From: Planctomycetes bacterium ADurb.Bin069
GTDB lineage: Bacteria > Planctomycetota > UBA8108 > UBA8890 > UBA8898
DNA: 64,000 nucleotides
Reading direction: 5' to 3'
Assembly: GCA_002070955.1 (NCBI GenBank)
Contig: MWEK01000022.1
Span: forward strand, 1-64,000
The notes under the pieces were generated by a model. The model was not told the DNA's origin, did not search any database, and saw nothing but the letters and a program-made list of their open reading frames with translations. Shown piece by piece: positions 16,942-27,130 of this stretch. Position numbers and translations under genes: made by a program. Every line of letters starts with the position of its first letter. Position 1 is the stretch's first letter.

Positions 16942-17967
16942 TCAGTCCACTTCCGCAAGGAGCGGCGTCACGCGGGCGGCAAGCGCCTCGATCTTGTGGT
17001 TGAGGTTCTTCTGCACCATGCGGACGGCGCAGCGCATGGCGTTGGCCATGGCGCGGGCCTGCGAGCGCCCGTGGCAGACAATGCACACGCCGTTGACGCC
17101 GAGCAGCGGCGCGCCGCCCTGCTCGGCGTAGTCGATGCGCCACCTGAAGCGGTCGAGCGCGGCGTGGAACATGTCCAGCGCCGCTCCGGCGCCCGAGCAT
17201 TTCTCGAACTCGTCCATGAACACCTGCATCACGTTCTCCGCCAGGCCCTCGGAGACCTTCAGCACGATGTTGCCCACGAATCCGTCGCAGATGATGACAT
17301 CGCACAGCCCGCGGAAGAGCGCATCGCCCTCGACATTGCCCACGAAGGCGATTTCCGGTTCGGCGCGCTGGAAGAGTTCGGCGGTCTCGCGGGTGAGCGC
17401 GATGCCCTTTTTCTCCTCCTCGCCGATGTTCAGGAGACCGATGCGCGGCGCGCGGACGCCGAGCACCTCCTGGGCGTAGAGGGAGGCCATGATGCCGTAC
17501 CGGAGCAGATCGGCGGGCTTGCAGTGGATGTTCGCGCCGACATCCATGATGACGACGGGCTGCTCCTTGACGTAGAACGTGGCGGCGATGCCGGGCCGGC
17601 GGATGCCCTTCAGGGTCCCCAAGCTCATGTAGCTGGCGGCGACGGCCGCGCCGGTGTTGCCGGCGCTGACAATGGCTTGCGCCTTGCCCTGGCGGACGAG
17701 TCCCACGGCGCGGGTGATCGAGGCGCCGCGCTTGCGCTTGAGCGCCTCGACGGGCACCTCGTCCATCTCGATGACGTCCGGGGCTTCGACGACGGCGATG
17801 CGGTCGCGCGCCGGGGCGAACTGGGAGAGTTCAGCCTCGATGGCGGCCTGGCGCCCGACTAGGAGGTACTGCGTCTCGGCGCTCTGCTCGGCGGCGTAAA
17901 CCACGCCCTTGACGATCTCTCGGGGCGCATCATCTCCGCCCATGGCATCGACGGCAAGCGTCACCAT
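16942..17967 (-). CDS. plsX: Phosphate acyltransferase PlsX
   Basis: Makes acyl-phosphate from acyl-ACP, the acyl donor for PlsY in phospholipid synthesis. A 341-residue protein beginning VTLAVDAMGGDDAP, with VSAGNTGAAVAA and DVGANIHCKP, and the late FVGNIVLKVSEG helix; all are PlsX hallmarks. It sits between rpmF and fabH as in many bacteria. Confidence 0.96.
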   Translation of the reverse strand: MVTLAVDAMGGDDAPREIVKGVVYAAEQSAETQYLLVGRQAAIEAELSQFAPARDRIAVVEAPDVIEMDEVPVEALKRKRGASITRAVGLVRQGKAQAIVSAGNTGAAVAASYMSLGTLKGIRRPGIAATFYVKEQPVVIMDVGANIHCKPADLLRYGIMASLYAQEVLGVRAPRIGLLNIGEEEKKGIALTRETAELFQRAEPEIAFVGNVEGDALFRGLCDVIICDGFVGNIVLKVSEGLAENVMQVFMDEFEKCSGAGAALDMFHAALDRFRWRIDYAEQGGAPLLGVNGVCIVCHGRSQARAMANAMRCAVRMVQKNLNHKIEALAARVTPLLAEVD

Positions 17968-17976
17968 ACGTAGCGG

Positions 17977-18162
17977 CTAGACCCCCTCCTCGACTTCAAT
18001 GACGGCTTTGCCCCGGTAGAATCCGCATTCGTTGCAGATCGTGTGGGGTTCGGTTCGCGTGCTGCAGCGCCCGCAGTGTACGAGAACCGGCTTCGCCAGT
18101 CCGTCGTGGGAACGGCGTTTGCGCCGCCGGGTTTTCGAAATCCTGCGCTTTGGGACCGCCAT
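17977..18162 (-). CDS. rpmF: 50S ribosomal protein L32
   Basis: A 61-residue ribosomal protein: MAVPKRRISKTRRRKRR start, then a zinc-ribbon with two CxxC pairs (CGRC and CNEC). The ATG at 18162 has GGAAAGGA upstream; a longer in-frame extension is not conserved. The usual upstream partner (YceD/DUF177) is missing. It is the first gene of the FASII operon, behind a strong promoter. Confidence 0.96.
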   Translation of the reverse strand: MAVPKRRISKTRRRKRRSHDGLAKPVLVHCGRCSTRTEPHTICNECGFYRGKAVIEVEEGV

Positions 18163-18233
18163 GGCGTTGTCCTTTCCGGGCGCCCGAGCGACGGCGTCGC
18201 CGGCCTCGGGGCCGCCGAATAACAAAACGTCCA

Positions 18234-18261
18234 ATTCTAGGCTACGCCGGTGCGGTGTCAA
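18234..18261 (-). promoter_or_regulatory. Strong sigma70 promoter for rpmF-plsX-fab operon
   Basis: TTGACA, 16 nt and TAGAAT on the minus strand, about 65 nt before the rpmF start. The -35 box is consensus and the -10 box has one mismatch. Confidence 0.8.
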
Positions 18262-18340
18262 GAGGCTTGTCCCACCCCGCCGCGGAACCCAGCGCTGCAG
18301 AATCAGGGAGGGCGGGAACAGGCGGGGGCGACCGGCAGCG

Positions 18341-20941
<2,601 letters not shown>

Positions 20942-20948
20942 GATTCAG

Positions 20949-21533
20949 TTATCGGTTGTCCGCGGTTTCCGCCGCCGGCGGCGCGCCCTCGTCTCCGAGG
21001 GCGCAGCGGGCCAGGGCGGTGTAGACCGGCCCGGCCGGCGTGAGCGTGCTCGCGTATACGGTCAGCTCCTCGACGGTCCACTCCTTGACCCCGGCCGGGG
21101 TGAAGTCGCGCCAGGAGGGCGGGACAGGGCCTTTCTTCGGCCGGCCGAGGGTCAAGTGCGGGGAGAAGGCCCGGGCCTCGCGGCCGAAGCCCCGAGCGGC
21201 GAGGCGGTCTTCCAGGGCCGCCCGCAGAGCGCTCAGCGCCGCGGTTTCGCCCTCGATTCCGAGAAACAAAACCCGCGGCTCGGCGCCGCCGAAGCTCGCC
21301 GGCGCCCCGAGCGCCAGCGTCAATGGACCGGCGCCGCGCGCCGCCTCCCGCGCCGCCGCGATCACGGCGGGCAGGTCGCGGTCCGGAACCTCGCCCAGGA
21401 AGCGCAGCGTGATGTGCATCGCGGCCGGGTCGCTCCACTTGACGCCCGGCGCCAGCGACCGCAGTTCGCCGACGGCGCGGCCGAGGGTTTGACGGATGTC
21501 CGGGTCGGTGTCGACGGCAATGAACGTGCGCAC
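20949..21533 (-). CDS. thpR: RNA 2',3'-cyclic phosphodiesterase
   Basis: A 2H-phosphoesterase superfamily protein of 194 residues (LigT/ThpR). The two catalytic HxT motifs are in MHITLRFLGEVP and SPHLTLGRPK. Family members hydrolyse 2',3'-cyclic phosphate ends of RNA. The start is GTG, 3 nt after the preceding kinase stop codon, so it is translationally coupled. Confidence 0.93.
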   Translation of the reverse strand: MRTFIAVDTDPDIRQTLGRAVGELRSLAPGVKWSDPAAMHITLRFLGEVPDRDLPAVIAAAREAARGAGPLTLALGAPASFGGAEPRVLFLGIEGETAALSALRAALEDRLAARGFGREARAFSPHLTLGRPKKGPVPPSWRDFTPAGVKEWTVEELTVYASTLTPAGPVYTALARCALGDEGAPPAAETADNR

Positions 21534-21536
21534 GGG

Positions 21537-22439
21537 TCACCCGATCGAGAGCATGCGCGCGTACTCCCGGACGCGGTGCTGGAACTCCTCCGCGGTGAGG
21601 CTTTCCAACCGCGCGGCGCCGAAGTCCTCCACGTTGAAGGAGGCGACGCACGCGGCGCGGGCCAGGGCGCGCTTCAGGGTCTCGCGGTCGCGGATGCTCG
21701 GCGCGGCCCCCAGGTATCCCAGGAATCCGCCCGCGAAGCTGTCGCCGGCGCCGGTCGGATCGCAGACCCGCGCCACGGGATAGGCGGGCAGGGCATCCAC
21801 GCCCCACTGCGTGGCCAGAAGCGCTCCGTGGGCGCCCTTCTTGACGATGATGAACTCCGGGCCGAGGCTGAGGAGGTTCTGCGCCGCGCGGATGGACGAT
21901 GCCTCGCCGGTGTACATCCGGATTTCGTCTTCGTTCATGAGGATGCCGTCCACTTCCCGCAAGAGGGCGTCGAGCTCGGCGCGCTCCGACTCGATCCAGT
22001 AGTCCATGGTGTCGCAGACGACGATGTCGGGCGCCGCGACCTGGGCCATTACCGCGCGCTGGAACCGCGGCGAGCCGTTGGCGAGGAACACGACGCGCGT
22101 GTCGGACCACGCCGGCGGCACCTCGGGCTCCCAGGAAGCCGCCACGTTGAGGTCGGTCGCCAGGGTTTCCCGGTGATCCATGTCGGCCAGGTATTTGCCC
22201 GACCAGCGAAACGTCTTGCCGGGCGCGATCCGAATGCCGGCCGTGTCGATGCCGCGGGCCTCGAGGCGGCGCAAGGCGTCGGGCGGGAAGTCGTCGCCGG
22301 CGATGCTCACGATGCGCACGGGGCCGAAGAGCGCCGCCGCGTAGGCGAAATGCACCGCCGACCCGCCGATGCATTCCCGGGGCGCGCTGTCCGGCGTCTG
22401 GATCGTGTCGATTGCGGTCGTTCCGGCGACAAGCACCAT
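21537..22439 (-). CDS. PfkB family carbohydrate/nucleoside kinase
   Basis: A 300-residue ribokinase-fold kinase. The N-terminal GG switch is IGGSAVHFAYAAALFG and the C-terminal signature with the catalytic Asp is CDPTGAGDSFAGGFLGYL. The preceding VKKGAHGALL strand is typical. ATG at 22439 has GGAGGAG at 8 nt. Substrate (adenosine, ribose or another sugar) cannot be fixed from sequence. It is first of the pfkB-thpR-alaS operon. Confidence 0.9.
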   Translation of the reverse strand: MVLVAGTTAIDTIQTPDSAPRECIGGSAVHFAYAAALFGPVRIVSIAGDDFPPDALRRLEARGIDTAGIRIAPGKTFRWSGKYLADMDHRETLATDLNVAASWEPEVPPAWSDTRVVFLANGSPRFQRAVMAQVAAPDIVVCDTMDYWIESERAELDALLREVDGILMNEDEIRMYTGEASSIRAAQNLLSLGPEFIIVKKGAHGALLATQWGVDALPAYPVARVCDPTGAGDSFAGGFLGYLGAAPSIRDRETLKRALARAACVASFNVEDFGAARLESLTAEEFQHRVREYARMLSIG

Positions 22440-22480
22440 GGTTCGATCTCCTCCTTCGGCGCCGCGCGGCGCCGGCATCG

Positions 22481-22509
22481 AAAGTAACGGTCGGCGCCCG
22501 CCGCCGCAA
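22481..22509 (-). promoter_or_regulatory. Candidate promoter for pfkB-thpR-alaS
   Basis: TTGCGG, 17 nt and TACTTT on the minus strand; predicted start about 35 nt before the kinase ATG. Confidence 0.45.
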
Positions 22510-22522
22510 GGGCCCGTCCGGC

Positions 22523-22551
22523 TTGCGCCGGCTTCCGCCCGCAGGTAGCAT
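22523..22551 (+). promoter_or_regulatory. Candidate promoter giving a near-leaderless mRNA
   Basis: TTGCGC, 17 nt and TAGCAT, with the ATG of the TsaC-phosphatase fusion 11 nt after the -10 box. No ribosome-binding site precedes that ATG. Confidence 0.5.
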
Positions 22552-22562
22552 GGTGCATAGCC

Positions 22563-23657
22563 ATGGCTGTGGAACTGCTTTCGATCTCGCCGGAGACCCC
22601 CCAGCGGGAAGCGATCGAACGCGCCGCGCGCGTCCTTCGCGGCGGCGGCGTCATCGCCGTGCCCACCGAGACGGTCTACGGCTTGGCCGCGTGCCTGGAG
22701 CACGAGGGCGGCATGGAGCGGCTGCGGGCGCTCAAGAAGCGCGGGCGCGAGGAACCTTTCGGGGTGCAGGTGGAAGATGCGGCGCGCGCCTGCGAGCTTC
22801 TCACCGCGGTGCCGATCCGGGCGCGGCCGCTGATGAAGCATTATTGGCCGGGGCCGCTTACGCTCGTTTTTGGGGAGGCGCGGGTCAGCGCGGGGGGGCC
22901 GGGGCTCGGGATCAGGGTGCCGGCGCACCCGGTGGCCCAGGCGCTGCTGCGGGCCTGCGGCACGGCGCTGGCCGTGCCCAGCGCCAACCCAAAGGGCGCC
23001 GCGCCGGCGGTGGACGCGGCGCAGGTTCTGCGTTATTTCCCCGAAGGGCTTGATCTGGTGTTGGACGCCGGTCCGGCGTTCATCAAGGAGCCGTCGACGA
23101 TCGTCGCCTGCGGCAGAGGATCCTGGCGGCTCCTGCGCGAAGGCTTAATTAGCCGCGACATGATCGAGCGGCTCATCGCCGGCAAAACCTATCTCTTCGT
23201 GTGCGAGGGCAACACCTGCCGTTCGCCCATGGCGGCGGCCTTCGCCGCCGCCATGGCGGCGGCGCACCTGGGGTTGGAAACGGAGGAGCTCGAGCAGCTC
23301 GGCTTCCGCTTCCGGTCCGCGGGCACCCACGCCGGGTCGGGCAGGCGGGCCAGCATCCCCGCCGTCAGCGTGGCGCGGGAATTCGGGCTCTCGCTGGCGA
23401 AGCATCGCACGCGCGCCGTCACGCGCGCGCTCCTCAAGGAAGCGGACATCGTGCTCTGCATGTCCCGGGCGGAGCTCCGGTACATCGCCGACCAGTACCC
23501 CGAGGCGGAGGACAAGGCCCGACTCCTGGCGGCGCCCGACGAGATCGACGATCCCGCGGGAGGCGATCGCGAGGCGTACCGAGAGGCCGCGGAGGCCATC
23601 AAGGCCGCGCTGGAGCGGATCTGGAACCCGGTCCGGGCCGGGCGCGGGGAAGCGTAG
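22563..23657 (+). CDS. Fusion: threonylcarbamoyl-AMP synthase (TsaC/Sua5) + low-molecular-weight protein tyrosine phosphatase
   Basis: A 364-residue two-domain protein. Residues about 1-195 are a YrdC/TsaC fold that makes threonylcarbamoyl-AMP for tRNA t6A: GGGVIAVPTETVYGLA, the Lys/Arg-rich KKRGREEPFGV, PLMKHYWPGPLTLVF and VPSANPKG. Residues about 205-360 are a complete low-molecular-weight phosphatase: P-loop CEGNTCR (Cys214 to Arg220) followed by SPMAAA, and a late DDP that supplies the general acid. No stop or frameshift lies between the domains. The separate genes are neighbours in Bacillus (ywlC and ywlE), so the fusion mirrors a known association. The mRNA looks nearly leaderless. It converges on the PpiD-like gene with a 9-nt gap. 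Confidence 0.9.
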   Translation: MAVELLSISPETPQREAIERAARVLRGGGVIAVPTETVYGLAACLEHEGGMERLRALKKRGREEPFGVQVEDAARACELLTAVPIRARPLMKHYWPGPLTLVFGEARVSAGGPGLGIRVPAHPVAQALLRACGTALAVPSANPKGAAPAVDAAQVLRYFPEGLDLVLDAGPAFIKEPSTIVACGRGSWRLLREGLISRDMIERLIAGKTYLFVCEGNTCRSPMAAAFAAAMAAAHLGLETEELEQLGFRFRSAGTHAGSGRRASIPAVSVAREFGLSLAKHRTRAVTRALLKEADIVLCMSRAELRYIADQYPEAEDKARLLAAPDEIDDPAGGDREAYREAAEAIKAALERIWNPVRAGRGEA

Positions 23658-23666
23658 CCGCCGGGG

Positions 23667-25673
23667 CTAGCTACGCATCCGCGCGGCCAGCGTGATGTGC
23701 TCCCGGAAGAGCTCCTGCAGGTACGCCGGCCAATCGCCCACCAGGCGCCCGAGGCGGCGCTCCATGTCGATGCGGGCCCGGAGCTCGTTCTTCTTTTCCT
23801 CGGTGAAGCCGCCGGGATCGGGCTGCGTCTGCTCCGCGATGCTCACGATGTACCAGCGCCCGCCGACCTCCTCCTCGAGAGGCTGCGGAAGGAACTTGTC
23901 CTCGGGCCGGAGCTCGATGAAGAGCTGTTTGACGATCTCCCGCTCGACGCCGCGTTCCAGCGTCTCGCCGCCCGGCTTGATCGTGCCGTACTTGACGGCG
24001 AACTGGAGCACCTGCTCGGGAGTCACGTTGTACTGGGCGTACTGGTAGGGATTGGCAAGGAGCTGCGTGTTGGCGCAAGCGGCGAAGGTGTAGGGCCCGC
24101 AGACCTCGATGCGCGCCTCGGGGAGCGCCTCGGCGAGCGCCGCGCCCTCGCGCAGGCGCAGGAGCGCATCGCCCGCCTTCTTAGCGGCGACCTCGAATGC
24201 GGCGGCCAGGTTGACCGCTTTCAAGACCTGGTCCCGACTCTCCTCGAAATCGAGCTGACGCTCCTTCTCGCCGGTGACGGCGCAGACGAGGAAGAGCACG
24301 GTTCCGTCGGGGGACGACAGGAAGCTCTGCGGGGCCGCCAGCGGTTTGTCCTCGGCGACGTCCTTGATCCACCGGTTCACCTGGCCGGCGGCGTACATCT
24401 CGCCCAGGACCTTCTCGGCATCGTCCTTGCCGAAGAACTCGGTTTCGCCGAACTGGAGGAACGGCCGCTCCGCGGCGATCTCCTGGGGCGTCTTGGGCGC
24501 CGGAGGCTCCGCCGGCTCGGCCGCGCCGGGCTGCGGCGGGGCCGGCGGCGGGTTCAGCAGCCGGGCGATCTGGGTCGCCAGCGCGTGGGACTGGGAGCGC
24601 CCCTCGCGCTTGACGATCTCGGCCCTGATCTCGTCCTTCACCTCCTCGAAGGGCTTGTAGTAGGCCAGATCGGCCTGCGCCGCTTCCTCCGGCGTCAAAG
24701 GGTAGTCGAGGGCGGGAGGCTGCTCGAGGGGATCCTTGAGGTACTTGCGCACCCTGACCCGCTGATACTCTTTGAGGAGATCCTCCTCGCTGGGTGTCAC
24801 CTGGGACTCGAAGTGGGCCAGCGGCGTCTTCAGGTACGAAAACCGCACCCGATGGGGCTGGAAAAACTTCTCCTGGTTCTTGGCGTAGTAGGCGCGCAGT
24901 TCCTCGTCGGTCGGCGTGCGGGACAGCGACCCGAGCAGGCTTTCGGAGTCCAGGCGCGCCACTCGGAGGGTCACCGCGCGGTTCTCGCGCACGTAGGCCG
25001 AGTACAGATCGGGCGTGCTCGTCACGCCGGCCGACAAGTGGAAGTCGCGCAAGGCGGCGACTTTCAGGAGGAGGCCGAGGGCGTACTCGAAATCGGGGAC
25101 CGCGAAACCGCGTTCCCGGATCCACGCGTGGTATCCGTCCAGGCTCCATGGGGTCGCTTCGAAAAGCTCCCTGAAGCGCGCGTTCTGTTCCTCGTCGGAC
25201 ATGCTCCGGTAGTTGGCTTCCTTCTGCAGTTTCTTCACGGTCGCATGGTGGCGGTACAGATCCTTGACGACGGCGTAGATGCGGGTGGGCGAGACGGTTA
25301 TGCCGAGCCGATCCGCCTCGGCGGCCGCCGCCAGGAAGGTGGGGAGAAGGGAGGTCACGAGGTCCGGCCCCTGGCCGTCAACGAGGCGCTGGCGGCCGAC
25401 GACGAGTTGCCGGAAGTTCAGGTTGGGGCTGATGTTGGCGATGTCGGCGAGCCAGGTGTTGATCTGCCGCCAGTCGTGCTCGGTGTAATACCTGCCGTCG
25501 CAGGCGAACACCGCGTCGCGGCCGGGGTCGCCGATCACCATCTCCATGACCCCGGTCATGCCGAAGGAGAAGCAGACGAAGACCAGAAGGCACACCCAGA
25601 AGAGCTTCTCGTTCTTCCGGAACCAAACCCTGAACCGCTTCCTGAAAGACTGCTCCTGATCGAGCTGCGCCAT
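23667..25673 (-). CDS. Membrane-anchored PpiD/SurA-like periplasmic folding factor
   Basis: A 668-residue protein with a basic N-terminus, one membrane segment (about residues 24-42, LFWVCLLVFVCFSFGMTGV) and a large periplasmic part rich in coiled helix. The region after it resembles the SurA/PpiD N-terminal chaperone domain (LGITVSPTRIYAVVKDLY). I cannot see a well-kept parvulin domain; the middle contains a Pro-rich linker (PPPAPPQPGAAEPAEPP). It probably helps folding of exported proteins. ATG at 25673 has GGAGG at 7 nt; an in-frame extension upstream is rejected since a promoter lies in it. Confidence 0.75.
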   Translation of the reverse strand: MAQLDQEQSFRKRFRVWFRKNEKLFWVCLLVFVCFSFGMTGVMEMVIGDPGRDAVFACDGRYYTEHDWRQINTWLADIANISPNLNFRQLVVGRQRLVDGQGPDLVTSLLPTFLAAAAEADRLGITVSPTRIYAVVKDLYRHHATVKKLQKEANYRSMSDEEQNARFRELFEATPWSLDGYHAWIRERGFAVPDFEYALGLLLKVAALRDFHLSAGVTSTPDLYSAYVRENRAVTLRVARLDSESLLGSLSRTPTDEELRAYYAKNQEKFFQPHRVRFSYLKTPLAHFESQVTPSEEDLLKEYQRVRVRKYLKDPLEQPPALDYPLTPEEAAQADLAYYKPFEEVKDEIRAEIVKREGRSQSHALATQIARLLNPPPAPPQPGAAEPAEPPAPKTPQEIAAERPFLQFGETEFFGKDDAEKVLGEMYAAGQVNRWIKDVAEDKPLAAPQSFLSSPDGTVLFLVCAVTGEKERQLDFEESRDQVLKAVNLAAAFEVAAKKAGDALLRLREGAALAEALPEARIEVCGPYTFAACANTQLLANPYQYAQYNVTPEQVLQFAVKYGTIKPGGETLERGVEREIVKQLFIELRPEDKFLPQPLEEEVGGRWYIVSIAEQTQPDPGGFTEEKKNELRARIDMERRLGRLVGDWPAYLQELFREHITLAARMRS

Positions 25674-25709
25674 GCGTGCCTCCGTATGCGTTCGCCGGTG
25701 AGCCAGACA

Positions 25710-25739
25710 ATAGTACGGTGATGAGACCGCGGCGGTCAA
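25710..25739 (-). promoter_or_regulatory. Sigma70 promoter for the PpiD-like gene
   Basis: TTGACC, 18 nt and TACTAT on the minus strand, predicted start about 30 nt before the ATG. The remaining intergenic bases up to 25862 show nothing else recognisable. Confidence 0.6.
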
Positions 25740-25862
25740 GATGCCGCGGGCGTATTTCCGGCTCGGACTCCGGTTCCGGCTGCTTCCTGAATCGGATGGA
25801 CGGCCCGCGCCGCCGCAGGGCTCCGCCCGGGGCGGCAAGTGCCGGTAAGCGCGGACTTCCGG

Positions 25863-27101
25863 TTAGGTCTTGCCGCCCATGGTCTGGACGAGGTTGATCA
25901 GCGGCATGAAGAGCGCAATGACGATGAAGCCCACCATGAGGCCCAGGACCACGATGATCAGAGGCTCCAGCACGCGGGTGAGGCTCTCCACGGCGACGTC
26001 GACCTCCAGGTCGTAATTGTCCGAGATCTTGGAGAGCATCTTGTCCAGTTCGCCGGTTTCCTCCCCGACGCTGATCATGTTGACGATGAGATCGTCGAAC
26101 ACGCCCGATTGCCTGAGCGGCTCGGCGATGGTCTCGCCCTCGCGGATGCTCCCGTGCACGTTCTCGACGGCCGTGGACACCACCAGGTTGCCGACGGCGT
26201 CCTTGACGATGCCGAGGGCCTCGAGGATGGGCACGCCCGACGCGATCAAGGTTCCCAGGGTGCGGCAGAAGCGCGAGACGATGGATTTCTTCATGACCGT
26301 GCCGAAGATGGGCACCTTGAGCTTGAAGGCGTCGATGTTGTAGCGGCCCTTGCGGGAGCGGCCGATGAGCTTGAGGAACAACCAGAACAGGAACGGCACG
26401 CCGGGCAGGAGATACCAGTAAGCCTTGACGGCCTCGGACATGTCCATCAGGAGCTGGGTGACGGCGGGGAGCTCTCCGCCTTGTTCCTTGAACATCTTAT
26501 CGAACTGCGGCACGACATAGCTGAGGATGAAGGTCAGGATCCCCAGGGCTATGACGATGACCACCACGGGGTAGTACATGGCGCCCTGGACCTTCTTCCT
26601 GAGGCGGAGCGATTTCTCCTGAAAGTCGGAGAGGCGGCGCAGAATGGTGTCCAGGACGCCGCCGGCCTCGCCGGCCTTGACCATGCTGACGTACAGGATG
26701 TCGAACACCTTGGGATGCTTGGCCAGGGCCTCGGAAAAGGTGCTGCCGCCCTCCACATCGCCGGCGACCTCGCCGATGATGTCCTTGAGCTTGCCGGGCC
26801 GCTGCTGGTTTTCCAGGATCTTGAGGCTGCGCACGATGGGCAGGCCGGCGTCCTGGAGCGTCGCCAGTTGGGTCGTGAACTGCGTGAGCTGCCCGCGGGA
26901 GATTCGACCGAGCGCCGCGAGCCCGCGCGCCTTCTTCTTACCCGCCTCGACTTTGGCCTTCTTGACGACCTCGTTGACTTTGGTCGGCTTGTAGCCCTGC
27001 GACCTGAGCCGGCGCATCGCATCTTCCTTGCTGCCGGCCTCGACCCGGTTGCGGACCGTCTTGCCTTGCCGGTCGACGGCCTCGTAGGCGAATACTGGCA
27101 T
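25863..27101 (-). CDS. Type IV pilus / type II secretion inner-membrane platform protein (PilC/GspF)
   Basis: A 412-residue polytopic membrane protein with two GspF domains. N-terminal MPVFAYEAVDRQGKTVRN is the family start. The first domain has QFTTQLATLQDAGLPIVRSL and the second FCRTLGTLIASGVPILEAL; membrane helices are near YPVVVIVIALGILTFILSYV, WYLLPGVPFLFWLFLKL and PLIIVVLGLMVGFIVIALF. It connects the ATPase to pilin assembly or extraction. ATG at 27101 has AAAGGAG. It lies 29 nt after an assembly ATPase gene on the same strand. Confidence 0.94.
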   Translation of the reverse strand: MPVFAYEAVDRQGKTVRNRVEAGSKEDAMRRLRSQGYKPTKVNEVVKKAKVEAGKKKARGLAALGRISRGQLTQFTTQLATLQDAGLPIVRSLKILENQQRPGKLKDIIGEVAGDVEGGSTFSEALAKHPKVFDILYVSMVKAGEAGGVLDTILRRLSDFQEKSLRLRKKVQGAMYYPVVVIVIALGILTFILSYVVPQFDKMFKEQGGELPAVTQLLMDMSEAVKAYWYLLPGVPFLFWLFLKLIGRSRKGRYNIDAFKLKVPIFGTVMKKSIVSRFCRTLGTLIASGVPILEALGIVKDAVGNLVVSTAVENVHGSIREGETIAEPLRQSGVFDDLIVNMISVGEETGELDKMLSKISDNYDLEVDVAVESLTRVLEPLIIVVLGLMVGFIVIALFMPLINLVQTMGGKT

Positions 27102-27130
27102 CTCGTCGCTCCTTTCCCGCGGCGCGCGCC

